Assembly: GCA_034429275.1 (NCBI GenBank) | Contig: DAOUFU010000156.1 | Location: 1 to 21,060, forward strand | DNA: 21,060 bases | Direction: 5' to 3' | Source of the DNA: DAOUFU01 sp034429275 | Lineage (GTDB): Bacteria > Chloroflexota > Anaerolineae > Aggregatilineales > Aggregatilineaceae | Shown here: in pieces, positions 1-6,300 of the stretch | Position numbering within the stretch: the stretch's first letter is position 1 | How the letters are laid out: each line of letters opens with the position of its first letter | Position numbers and translations under genes: made by a program | The notes under the pieces: model-generated | What the model was told of the DNA's origin: nothing | Databases searched by the model: none | Seen by the model: only the letters and a program-made list of their open reading frames with translations

Positions 1-6
1 CCATAC

Positions 7-74
7 CCGATCACATGGCCATAGTGCATCAGGGGCAGGCGATGCGCATCAACCGAAACAGTTTTTTGATGCGC
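7..74. repeat. Dispersed intergenic repeat, copy A (partial at the left edge)
   Basis: The segment from about 7 to 60 matches two other places in the window (5221-5276 and 20193-20246). All three have CCGAT, then 18 nt from its first base to a TGCATCAGG start, then a GCAGGCGATGCGC core and a tail ending near GAAACA or GGACAA. Copy A also carries a 9-bp inverted repeat (44-52 with 66-74, loop 13 nt). The second half of the element, seen at 5141-5203 and 20113-20174, would lie to the left of this window. No coding sequence is recognisable here. Confidence 0.7.
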
Positions 75-147
75 TTGCCCTGGCCGAAAAACGGCGGGCG
101 CGGGCGCGCGCAAAGATTCTGCGTGCAAAACCTTAATGCAAAAAGAC

Positions 148-176
148 TTGCCAAAAACGTAAATATGGCTTAATAT
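148..176 (+). promoter_or_regulatory. Candidate sigma-70-type promoter for the 133-aa gene
   Basis: TTGCCA at 148-153 is followed by a 17-nt spacer and TAATAT at 171-176, overlapping TATAAA. The surrounding 120-185 stretch is markedly AT-rich compared with the rest of the window. It would give a leader of about 170 nt before the start at 353. No other good -35/-10 pair was seen between here and that gene. Confidence 0.45.
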
Positions 177-245
177 AAAATTGTGACGTTAATCCAACGG
201 ATGTCGTCACCTGGTGGTCGACATGTTCCACCTTCTCTCTCCGAT

Positions 246-277
246 GGTACGGGCCTCAGCTGCGCGAGGCTCGTACC
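246..277 (+). other. Leader hairpin upstream of the 133-aa gene
   Basis: GGTACGGGCCTC (246-257) pairs with GAGGCTCGTACC (266-277) at 11 of 12 positions around an 8-nt loop. It is followed by GTTTGTGGG rather than a U-run, so it is not a typical intrinsic terminator. It lies inside the predicted long leader, where it could stabilise the mRNA or be an attenuator or regulatory structure. The remainder of 278-352 is purine-rich leader. Confidence 0.4.
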
Positions 278-352
278 GTTTGTGGGACCGGCGAGGGGAG
301 GGAAGTGTGGGTGAATGGACGGGGATGACCGATATAAAAAAGGGGGAAGAGA

Positions 353-754
353 ATGCCTGACAAAAAATACTCACACGACCGCGTGCCCGGCGAGCCGATC
401 GTTGTGGTCACGCTCAAAGAAGGGTACAACGTGATGGTTGACGCGCCTGAGTCTTCTCAGGCGGGGATCACGGTGCTCAATTCGCTGGATGAGCAGGTGT
501 TCTGGATTCTCGATATGCGCGCCCTGCAACTGGATCTCGACCTGCTGATCCAGGGCGCGGCACAGACGGCGCTCAACCCGAACTCGATCTACCGCCATCC
601 CAATATCCGCGAGGTGCTGTTTGTGTTCGACCGGATCACCGACGTGGTGGAGATGGCAGCGGAAGGGCTTAACAGCGAGCGCTTTGGGTATATCAAGGCG
701 CGCGTGTTCGCCAGCGTGGAAGAAGCGCTCGCCTATGCGCGGGCGAACACGTAG
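353..754 (+). CDS. Hypothetical 133-aa alpha/beta protein (possibly STAS-like)
   Basis: I do not recognise this gene by name. It is a soluble 133-aa protein without signal peptide or membrane segment. The ATG at 353 follows a purine-rich GGGGGAAGAG Shine-Dalgarno stretch. The first third reads as beta strands (VVVTL, YNVMVDA), the middle as an amphipathic helix with LDLDLLIQG, then a strand (EVLFVFD). The C-terminal RVFASVEEALAYAR pattern resembles the last strand and helix of SpoIIAA/STAS-type proteins. That fold guess rests only on secondary-structure pattern. The gene stands alone, with its own promoter region (148-176) and terminator (798-832). The stop region contains a short tandem copy, GCGAACACGTAG, twice in 26 nt. 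Confidence 0.75.
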   Translation: MPDKKYSHDRVPGEPIVVVTLKEGYNVMVDAPESSQAGITVLNSLDEQVFWILDMRALQLDLDLLIQGAAQTALNPNSIYRHPNIREVLFVFDRITDVVEMAAEGLNSERFGYIKARVFASVEEALAYARANT

Positions 755-797
755 GGGCGAACACGTAGCACCGACCATCTCTCGATTGTGAACAGAA

Positions 798-832
798 GAG
801 CAGCCACACGGTAAGGGGCTGCTCGTTTTTTT
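798..832 (+). terminator. Rho-independent terminator after the 133-aa gene
   Basis: GAGCAGCC (798-805) pairs perfectly with GGCTGCTC (817-824) around an 11-nt loop, followed by G and seven T residues (826-832). It sits 44 nt after the stop of the 353-754 gene and just before the convergent mazG-like gene. It lacks a U-run on the opposite strand, so it works mainly in the plus direction. Confidence 0.85.
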
Positions 833-844
833 CTACCGCTTTTT

Positions 845-1180
845 CTACCGCTCGTCGCCGGAGCCGCCCAGCACGCCGCGCTGCTGGCGCGAGGCGAGCT
901 TATCCAGGTTGGCCTGGGCGACCTGCTCCAGGTCGAGGCCCAGTTCGGCGGCCAGCCGCGCCACGTACCACAGCACATCGCCCAGTTCTTTGCCGATGGC
1001 GGCAATCGACTCCGCGTCGAACGTGCCGCCTTTGTCGCGCACGACTTTTTTGACCTTGTCGGCCACTTCGCCCGCTTCACCGGCCAGGCCGAGCGTGGGG
1101 TAGATGGGGTTCTGCCCCGCGTTGGGATATTTCGCCGTGAGCGCGGCGCGCTGCTGGTATTCGTGCAGAGTCAGGCTCAT
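845..1180 (-). CDS. MazG-like nucleotide pyrophosphohydrolase
   Basis: This 111-aa protein is an all-alpha NTP pyrophosphohydrolase of the MazG-like superfamily, which hydrolyses (d)NTPs to NMP and pyrophosphate, often as cellular housecleaning. The Mg-binding signature is complete: GLAGEAGEVAD gives E35, E38 and D41, and KELGDVLWYV gives E65 and D68 (the ExxE...ExxD pattern). The C-terminal RGVLGGSGDER is like the tail of small single-domain members. Length suits the single-domain type, not full E. coli MazG (about 260 aa). The ATG at 1180 overlaps the stop of the upstream ROK kinase in an ATGA 4-nt overlap, so the two are translationally coupled. Substrate cannot be told from sequence. Confidence 0.9.
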   Translation of the reverse strand: MSLTLHEYQQRAALTAKYPNAGQNPIYPTLGLAGEAGEVADKVKKVVRDKGGTFDAESIAAIGKELGDVLWYVARLAAELGLDLEQVAQANLDKLASRQQRGVLGGSGDER

Positions 1181-2094
1181 GAGGTGTGCTCCGTGTGTTC
1201 GGATTCATACGCGGCCAGGCCCAGCGCAACCGAGCCGAGCACCCCGGCGCGGTCGCCCAGGCCCGGCGGCACGATGTAATGTTCCAGGTCGGCCAGGGCT
1301 TCATGAGTCAGGTAGCCGTTGATCAGGCCCTGGGTGATCTCGCGCACGCGGGGGAACAACTGGCGCTGGTGCATCACGCTGCCGCCGAGGATGATCCCCT
1401 GTGGCGAGAGGCTGACCATCATGGCGGCACAGGCGTGAGCCAGGTAATGCGCCTCGATCTCCCAGGCGATGTGATCGGTGGGCAGAGTCTCACCGGGGAC
1501 GCGCCAGCGCGCCTGAAGCGATGGGCCGGAAGCCAGCCCCTCCAGGCAGTTGGGATGGAACGGGCAAACGCCGCGCTCCAACGGATCGGCGGGATGTTTG
1601 GGCATCAGCAGGTGGCCGGTTTCGGGATGGATCAGGCCGTGCAGCAGATTCCCTTCCACCATGACCCCGCCGCCGATGCCGGTCCCGATGGTGAAATAGA
1701 TGAAGGTAGACCACCTCTGGGCCGCGCCCCAGCGATGTTCGGCCAGGGCAGCGGCGTTGACATCGGTATCGAAACCGATAGGCAGATTGGGGAAGGCTGC
1801 GCGCACTGCGCCCACCACGTCGGTGAACGACCACCCGGCTTTGGGCGTTTTGGTGATATACCCGTAGTGCGGGCTGGCCGGGTTCAGGTCCACCGGGCCG
1901 AACGAGCCGATGCCGATGCCCGCGAGCGGCTGATTGTTCAGCACCTCGGCCTGCTTGAAGAACGTGATCGCCTGGTTGAGGGTGGTCTGCGGATCGACCG
2001 TCGGGAAGCGCGCGTCGGCCAGGATGACGCCGGTCTCGTCGGCAATCGCGCAGACGAACTTGGTACCTCCGCCTTCAATGCCACCAAAAAGCAT
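1177..2094 (-). CDS. ROK-family sugar kinase (fructokinase-like)
   Basis: This 305-aa ROK kinase phosphorylates a hexose (fructose or a related sugar) with ATP in the cytoplasm. The N-terminal phosphate loop GGIEGGGTKFVCAI, the catalytic-base region GFDTDVNAAALAE, the adenosine-site TIGTGIGGGV and the ROK zinc motif (H, then CPFHPNC, then LEG) are all visible. The ATG at 2094 is chosen over an upstream in-frame start at 2175, because AGGAGG lies at 2102-2107 with a 7-nt spacer and the family homology begins at this methionine. It is the middle gene of a CYTH, ROK, MazG operon: 49 nt after the CYTH gene and overlapping mazG by 4 nt. The zinc-motif spacing resembles Bacillus-type fructokinases, but sugar specificity is inferred. 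Confidence 0.92.
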   Translation of the reverse strand: MLFGGIEGGGTKFVCAIADETGVILADARFPTVDPQTTLNQAITFFKQAEVLNNQPLAGIGIGSFGPVDLNPASPHYGYITKTPKAGWSFTDVVGAVRAAFPNLPIGFDTDVNAAALAEHRWGAAQRWSTFIYFTIGTGIGGGVMVEGNLLHGLIHPETGHLLMPKHPADPLERGVCPFHPNCLEGLASGPSLQARWRVPGETLPTDHIAWEIEAHYLAHACAAMMVSLSPQGIILGGSVMHQRQLFPRVREITQGLINGYLTHEALADLEHYIVPPGLGDRAGVLGSVALGLAAYESEHTEHTS

Positions 2095-2143
2095 AGGGGT
2101 GCCTCCTGCAAAAAGACGCCAATAAGCGGAAAAATGGGTATTT

Positions 2144-2779
2144 TTAGCCCTCGCTGATGAAGGGGCCGCTGCCAAACACAGTGGGCGGCACGTGCACCCC
2201 CGCGAAGTTGGCGAAGGTCAGGTCGTGCATGTGCAGGCCCAATGCCGATTTGACGTGCTCGAACAGGGTCATGTAATTGGTCAGGATGCGCGGGGCGTGC
2301 TCAAGACCAAGCGCGGCCAGGGCCGCTTCGATGGCGGCGGGCGCGCCCTCGACTTCGACGAAGCTGCCGAACGGCATCTCGTCCAGCACGATCTCCACCT
2401 CGCCACCGGAAGTATTGAGGGTGTAGGTCGTGCGGAACTTCTCGTAGATCACCGAAGGGTGAAAGCCCAGGCGCTGCAGAATGATGTCCATCGTGTCGAA
2501 GTCGTTCACCTCCACTTCGGCCTCGAAGCGGGTGCGCACCCGGCCCTGCTCGGCGACTTCGGCGGGCGCTTTGAAGGTCAGCCGCACGCGCTGATCTCTG
2601 CGCAGGCGCAGCACGATCTGCTGGCTGCGCAGCGTTTCCTCGGCGTTCTCGTACCAGACGTTGTGCTCGTGCGTGCGCCCGGAACGCAGCACAGCCCCGG
2701 CAGTCTCCAGCCGGGCGCGGATGGTGTTCAGGTCGGGGGCGTACAGCTTGATTTCGGTCTCGGTCAGTGAAGCATTCAT
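2144..2779 (-). CDS. CYTH-domain protein (class IV adenylyl cyclase / CyaB-like or triphosphatase)
   Basis: This 211-aa protein has the CYTH signature near its start (ETEIK, residues 7-11, the ExExK motif). Alternating charged strands follow (IVLRLRRD, VRLTFKAP, FEAEVEV, VEIVLDEM, FVEVEG) and form the triphosphate-binding tunnel. Family members hydrolyse inorganic or thiamine triphosphate or make cAMP; sequence alone does not separate these. The total length and the LTFKAPAE, FEAEVEV and FVEVEG segments resemble CyaB-like proteins. I chose ATG at 2779 over TTG at 2800, as the alternative adds only seven residues before the conserved motif. It is the first gene of the operon with the ROK kinase and MazG. 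Confidence 0.85.
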   Translation of the reverse strand: MNASLTETEIKLYAPDLNTIRARLETAGAVLRSGRTHEHNVWYENAEETLRSQQIVLRLRRDQRVRLTFKAPAEVAEQGRVRTRFEAEVEVNDFDTMDIILQRLGFHPSVIYEKFRTTYTLNTSGGEVEIVLDEMPFGSFVEVEGAPAAIEAALAALGLEHAPRILTNYMTLFEHVKSALGLHMHDLTFANFAGVHVPPTVFGSGPFISEG

Positions 2780-2817
2780 GGGCACCGGTCCTGCGGTCAA
2801 CGGGTCAGGTGAGGCAG

Positions 2818-2823
2818 AGTATA
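2818..2823 (-). promoter_or_regulatory. Candidate -10 element for the CYTH-ROK-MazG operon
   Basis: On the minus strand TATACT (five of six consensus bases) lies at 2823-2818, giving a leader of about 30 nt to the CYTH start at 2779. The -35 region about 17 nt upstream (TGACGA) is weak. This is the best promoter-like signal in the 2780-3032 gap. Confidence 0.35.
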
Positions 2824-2948
2824 CCGCGAAGGCGGGTCATTCGTCACCCGGCGCAGATGAGGGCGTCAGGGTCAACGCACCCAAAGGATTGTTTTGGTTG
2901 GCGAGCCTCGCCTGGCCCTGCTGGACTTTGAGAAACTGACCGGCTATG

Positions 2949-3001
2949 GTGACCCGCGAGAGTCTGGCCTCACCCCCGACCTGCGCGCAACCTGCCGGGC
3001 G
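2949..3001. repeat. Dispersed intergenic repeat, copy D (left-arm fragment)
   Basis: The first 31 nt (GTGACCCGCGAGAGTCTGG and onward to CACCCCC at 2979) match 5077-5107 with two differences, and weaker similarity continues to about 3001. It includes the GGCCTCACCCCC arm that in copy B pairs with a right arm. Here the right arm is absent, so this is a fragment. It sits in the 253-nt gap between two divergent genes, just upstream of the 3033 start. Confidence 0.6.
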
Positions 3002-3032
3002 GGAGATGCGTAGTAGGTAGTGAAACGCGTGG

Positions 3033-3701
3033 ATGCACCTTTGTGAGGATAACCCGAGGAGTCAGTATTCACCCCACCCAGACTCTTCGACCAACGAGGC
3101 CGAGCCGGTGCGCGATCTGCGTGCGGAAACCGGCAGCAATGGAAACGGCACGCGCCAGCTTCGGCGAGCTGCCCAGTCGGCGCGCCCGGTTCCGACTCTC
3201 AGCGTGCGCGCGCTGATCGAAGAACGCAACTATCCGGCGCTGGCCGGGCTGGTGCTGGGCGCTGTGGGATGCCTGGTGGTGCTTCGCACCCTGTTTGATC
3301 TCGACTTGAGCCTGTTCAACCTGACCCTGGCCGGGCTGGGTGGGTGGCTGATGACTAACGCCTGGCAGATGTATCAGCGCGCCAGCCGCACCTGGACCAC
3401 CGTCGCGCAGAATCGCATGGTCGCCGGGGGATTGATCGCCCTGGTGGCGCTGATGGGCATGATCAGCCTGGACTGGTGGAGCCTGATGCTGATGGTGTTT
3501 GGCGGCTGGATGGGGTATGACACGTGGCAGCGTTATGAAGAACGGGGCCGCGTGGTGGATTCAAGGCTGCGCCAGCGCGCCTGGCTGGCGGCACTGGTCG
3601 GCAGCGTCGGGTTCTTCGGTTTCTTTGGTTTGGGAAGCGCATGGCCGCTCGTGCTGATCGCAGCCGGCGTCGCCATGTTATACCGGCGTCGCCGCGCCTG
3701 A
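3033..3701 (+). CDS. Small multi-pass membrane protein (LiaI/LiaF-like helices)
   Basis: This 222-aa protein has a polar N-terminal segment of about 65 residues rich in Asn, Arg and Ser, then paired hydrophobic helices. These lie near residues 69-86, 92-106, 128-160 (probably two passes) and 182-216, ending in a basic YRRRRA tail. Short GGW-containing hairpins (GLGGWLMTNAWQ, FGGWMGYDTWQ) are repeated, suggesting an internal duplication of a two-helix unit like the LiaI/LiaF-type transmembrane domain. No enzymatic motif was seen. The start is uncertain: the ATG at 3033 lacks a clear Shine-Dalgarno, and a downstream GTG near 3108 would remove part of the tail. The gene is monocistronic with a strong terminator. 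Confidence 0.75.
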   Translation: MHLCEDNPRSQYSPHPDSSTNEAEPVRDLRAETGSNGNGTRQLRRAAQSARPVPTLSVRALIEERNYPALAGLVLGAVGCLVVLRTLFDLDLSLFNLTLAGLGGWLMTNAWQMYQRASRTWTTVAQNRMVAGGLIALVALMGMISLDWWSLMLMVFGGWMGYDTWQRYEERGRVVDSRLRQRAWLAALVGSVGFFGFFGLGSAWPLVLIAAGVAMLYRRRRA

Positions 3702-3745
3702 AAGGCGATTTGAAAGGCGGCGGCCTGGCTTCTATCCCCCTACTG

Positions 3746-3784
3746 CGGGCGGATGTCTCCCCTACCTGGCATCCGCCCGGTTTT
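3746..3784 (+). terminator. Rho-independent terminator after the membrane-protein gene
   Basis: CGGGCGGATG (3746-3755) pairs perfectly with CATCCGCCCG (3770-3779), a 10-bp stem with a 14-nt loop, followed by GTTTTGTTT. It is 45 nt downstream of the stop at 3701. Confidence 0.85.
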
Positions 3785-3813
3785 GTTTCTGGGGGCGCGG
3801 CTGCCGGGCAGGA

Positions 3814-4164
3814 TCAGTCGGACTGGGGGCCGCCCTCGTCCTGCATGGGGTCGAAATTCGATTCGCGCAGCAGATCGGCAGCGCTGCGATCGGCGCGCTG
3901 CTCAGTGGCGTCTTCTGCCGCCAGCCGGATCACCGCTTGCTCGGTGCCGGTGCGGCGCAGGATGTCAGTTCCGCTCGGCTCGGAGCGGTCGCCCGGCTCG
4001 ATGGCACGCCAGGTCGTCATTTCGCAGGTGGTGCGCCGCCAGTCGCGCAGTTGATGGCGGACTGCCGGCTCAGCATCGATACCAGAAGGGGTCGCGTTTT
4101 CGCTTGGCACAACATCCGGCCCGACATCCTCCCCAGGACCGGGCACGTCTGGTTGATAGCCCAC
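3814..4164 (-). CDS. Small acidic, probably disordered hypothetical protein
   Basis: I do not recognise this protein. It has 116 residues (118 if the ATG at 4170 is used), rich in Pro, Glu, Asp and Gly, with no membrane segment. The first 35 residues (PDVPGPGEDVGPD and onward) look disordered. The middle RHQLRDWRRTTCEMTTW and later helix-prone RLAAEDATEQRADRSA are more ordered. AAGGAG lies at 4172-4177: only 1 nt before the ATG at 4170 but 7 nt before an in-frame GTG at 4164, so the GTG is the better-placed start. The reading frame continues upstream without a stop, but that extension is antisense-type noise over the acyltransferase gene. The gene lies 131 nt after the acyltransferase stop with its own possible promoter. 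Confidence 0.5.
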   Translation of the reverse strand: MGYQPDVPGPGEDVGPDVVPSENATPSGIDAEPAVRHQLRDWRRTTCEMTTWRAIEPGDRSEPSGTDILRRTGTEQAVIRLAAEDATEQRADRSAADLLRESNFDPMQDEGGPQSD

Positions 4165-4215
4165 TACCATACTCCTTCGATTTGGTCCCAAGACCCCACA
4201 ACCATTGACATGTTC

Positions 4216-4244
4216 ATTGTGACGTGTTTCGAGCGCGATTGCAA
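4216..4244 (-). promoter_or_regulatory. Weak candidate promoter for the small acidic protein
   Basis: On the minus strand TTGCAA (4244-4239) and CACAAT (4221-4216) are separated by exactly 17 nt, with a leader of about 45 nt to the start near 4164. Each box matches four or more of six consensus bases. No functional support beyond spacing. Confidence 0.3.
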
Positions 4245-4295
4245 GAGTTGACCCGGTGTTTTTTGACGAATTTTTACAATTGGGCACGGCGGCCA

Positions 4296-4982
4296 TCAAG
4301 TGACCAGGGCGCGCATCTCGGCGATGCGCGGGTTGCCCGCATAGACGCCATGATACCGCTCCGGCAGCAGGGCGGCGATGGCGCACATGATCTGTTCGGT
4401 GTAGTCGGCCAGGTCGTCGCCTTTGGCGCGGCCCTCCGGCAGGCGGAAGGGTTTGCCGATGGTGACCGTCACACGCGGGCGCAGACGCTTGAAGACGTAT
4501 TCGGTGCCGGTGAGAGCGCAGGGCACGATCGGCACATTGGCGCGGCTGGCGAGGTAGGCAGCCCCATCGGTGCCTGGGATCAGGCCGCCGGTCCGGCTGC
4601 GCGTGCCTTCGGGCGCGAGCGCGAGGATCGCGCCGCCCTTCAGCACGGTGAGCGCGTCGCGCAGCGCCTGGCGATCCGCCGAGAACTGGGTCACCCAGAT
4701 GAGTGCAAACAGTTGGAAGAATGGTTCCTTCCAGGTGCCTTTGTATTTGCGCGCGGCCAGCCCGATGGTGCCATACGGCGAGGCGCGCGTGATGGCGGGA
4801 ATGTCCCAGTAGCTGAGGTGGTTGGCGACGGCGAGAAACGGCGGATCGGGCCAGTCGGCATAGCGGATGACCTGGTAGCGCGAGGTGAGGGTGGTCAGCA
4901 GCCAGCACAGCGGCTTGGCCAGCGGTGATTCCGACGAGGCGGGCCAGTCCGCCGGGCGGTCTTTAGGTGGTTTGCGTCCCAT
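4296..4982 (-). CDS. PlsC-type 1-acyl-sn-glycerol-3-phosphate acyltransferase
   Basis: This 228-aa membrane-associated acyltransferase transfers an acyl chain to lysophosphatidic acid in phospholipid synthesis, or a related acceptor. All PlsC blocks are present in order: NHLSYWD at 54-60 (catalytic HxxxxD, H55 and D60), the GLAARKYK acceptor region at 74-81, EGTRS at 125-129 and VPIVPCALTG at 150-159. A hydrophobic stretch near 88-100 may contact the membrane. The ATG at 4982 has AAGGAG at 4990-4995 with a 7-nt spacer, so the longer open frame upstream to 5687 is not used. Length fits short bacterial members. The neighbours give no pathway context, so the acceptor lipid is inferred. Confidence 0.92.
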   Translation of the reverse strand: MGRKPPKDRPADWPASSESPLAKPLCWLLTTLTSRYQVIRYADWPDPPFLAVANHLSYWDIPAITRASPYGTIGLAARKYKGTWKEPFFQLFALIWVTQFSADRQALRDALTVLKGGAILALAPEGTRSRTGGLIPGTDGAAYLASRANVPIVPCALTGTEYVFKRLRPRVTVTIGKPFRLPEGRAKGDDLADYTEQIMCAIAALLPERYHGVYAGNPRIAEMRALVT

Positions 4983-5076
4983 TGGTTGACTCCTTGAATG
5001 CGCTGTCAGGATACCGCACCGGGGACGGGCTGCGCAAGCGATTGGGAGGCCGGGCAGGGTGATTGCATCAAAATAC

Positions 5077-5280
5077 GTGACCCGCGCGAGTCCGGCCTCA
5101 CCCCCACCTTGGCCGCGCCCTGCGGGCGCGTTGTCGGTTGCCGAAAATTTCCGGAGAGGGGGCGAAGCGGCCCGGTTTTGGCCGCGCGGGGGTGAGGCCA
5201 GCCATTCACCGCCCCCACATCCGATTCCACGGTCAACATGCATCAGGGGCAGGCGATGCGCGTCAACCGGGACAATCTTT
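5077..5280. repeat. Dispersed intergenic repeat, copy B (most complete)
   Basis: This 200-nt copy holds all modules. The left arm (5077-5126) is shared with copy D. The GAAAATTTCCGG module with GCGGCC-CGGTTTT-GGCCGC hairpin (5143-5203) is shared with copy C. The CCGAT to GACAA module (5221-5276) is shared with copies A and C. GGCCTCACCCCC (5094-5105) and GGGGGTGAGGCC (5188-5199) form a perfect 12-bp inverted repeat, so the first half is palindromic like a MITE or REP-type element. It lies between the acyltransferase start and the 3' end of the octaheme operon. The 4983-5383 gap has no other recognisable feature. Confidence 0.7.
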
Positions 5281-5383
5281 TTTGTGCGTCTACTCTGGTA
5301 TCTCTCGTATATTGAAAGCAGCGAGGCGGCCCGCGAGCCGCCCCACTGTTTGTGAAGGTCTGGAGGATTGCTGCCCTGTGCCG

Positions 5384-6298
5384 CTAATGCTCGGCCTTGA
5401 GCGTCTCCGAGCGCGGGTCGAGCAGCGCGATCAGGCCCAGGCCGCCCATATTGGCATAGAGCAGAGGGGCCAGGAACGGCGCGCCCCGGATGAAACGTTC
5501 GGCCACGAATTTGCCTCCGGCGGTCAGGTTGTCGTCCACGTGCAGGGCCGCGCCGATCAGCCCGGTGATCACCAGCAGCAGCATCGCCACCACGTACACC
5601 ACGAGGTCGCCGCGGTGTGGGCGATCCAGGAAGGCCACAAACAGGGCGACAAAGGTGGCAAACAGCCCGGTGACCACCGGAATCCATAGCCAGCGGTTTT
5701 CATAACCGGTGCGCGCGTGGTCGAGCACGCTGCTGATCACGGTGACCAGCGTGCCCAGGCTGACCATCAGCAGGTAGGCGCGCGTCTTGCTGAGCGGCAG
5801 AGGCAGTGTCCGGCCAAAGAGCAGGCGAAGCCGCCCGCTGTCGGGCGGGTCTTCGACCCAGGCGGCGCTGATGCCCAGCAGCCCGACCAGCGCGAACATG
5901 AGCGGCCCCAGGATGGGCGGTCCCCACACCAGCAGCCGCACCGTGACCTGTTCGCCGGGCGCGGCTTCCGGTAGCACGGCGCGCATCACGTGGAAGTAAG
6001 CCCCCAACAGGCCGACGCCAATGCTCGCGATGAAAACGAGCGAGGCCAGCACGGTCGCCAGCGGGCGCTGTTTGAGCGCGATCACTCCGGTGACCAACAG
6101 GATAGCACCTGCCACCGGGCCAAAGATGATCGGAATCCACTCATTGGGCACGATAGTTCCACTGATGTTGTGCGCCAGGTAGATATCGACTCCGAGAAAA
6201 ATCTCATTGATGGCCGCCATCAGCAGCATGAGCTGATCCCGCGAGAACGGGATCGGCAGCCGCCGGATGGCAGGCGCGACGGTCGCAGCATGGTACAT
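5384..6298 (-). CDS. Eight-helix integral membrane protein, tandem four-helix duplication (partner of octaheme cytochrome)
   Basis: I recognise no named family. The 304-aa protein has about eight hydrophobic segments and two similar halves. In half 1, YLAHNISG, EWIPIIFGPVAG, GLLGAYFHV and WGPPILGPLMFALVGLLG line up with half 2 VLDHARTG, LWIPVVTGLFAT, GLIGAALHV and RGAPFLAPLLYANMGGLG. Four histidines are conserved between the repeats: H43 with H194 and H103 with H253. Paired histidines near helices in a four-helix unit are compatible with b-type haem ligation, which is inference. The ATG lies 2 nt after the stop of the octaheme cytochrome gene, so the two are very probably co-translated and physically coupled. 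It is not NrfD-, NapC- or cytochrome bd-like by visible motifs. Confidence 0.85.
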   Translation of the reverse strand: MYHAATVAPAIRRLPIPFSRDQLMLLMAAINEIFLGVDIYLAHNISGTIVPNEWIPIIFGPVAGAILLVTGVIALKQRPLATVLASLVFIASIGVGLLGAYFHVMRAVLPEAAPGEQVTVRLLVWGPPILGPLMFALVGLLGISAAWVEDPPDSGRLRLLFGRTLPLPLSKTRAYLLMVSLGTLVTVISSVLDHARTGYENRWLWIPVVTGLFATFVALFVAFLDRPHRGDLVVYVVAMLLLVITGLIGAALHVDDNLTAGGKFVAERFIRGAPFLAPLLYANMGGLGLIALLDPRSETLKAEH

Positions 6299-6300
6299 GA

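Noticed and set aside
4205..4210. Perfect TTGACA on the plus strand as a -35 box
   Set aside because: No -10-like hexamer lies 15-19 nt downstream and no plus-strand gene follows.
4983..5687. Upstream extension of the acyltransferase frame by about 235 codons
   Set aside because: It runs over repeat copy B and the membrane-protein gene. A strong Shine-Dalgarno and the ATG at 4982 define the start.
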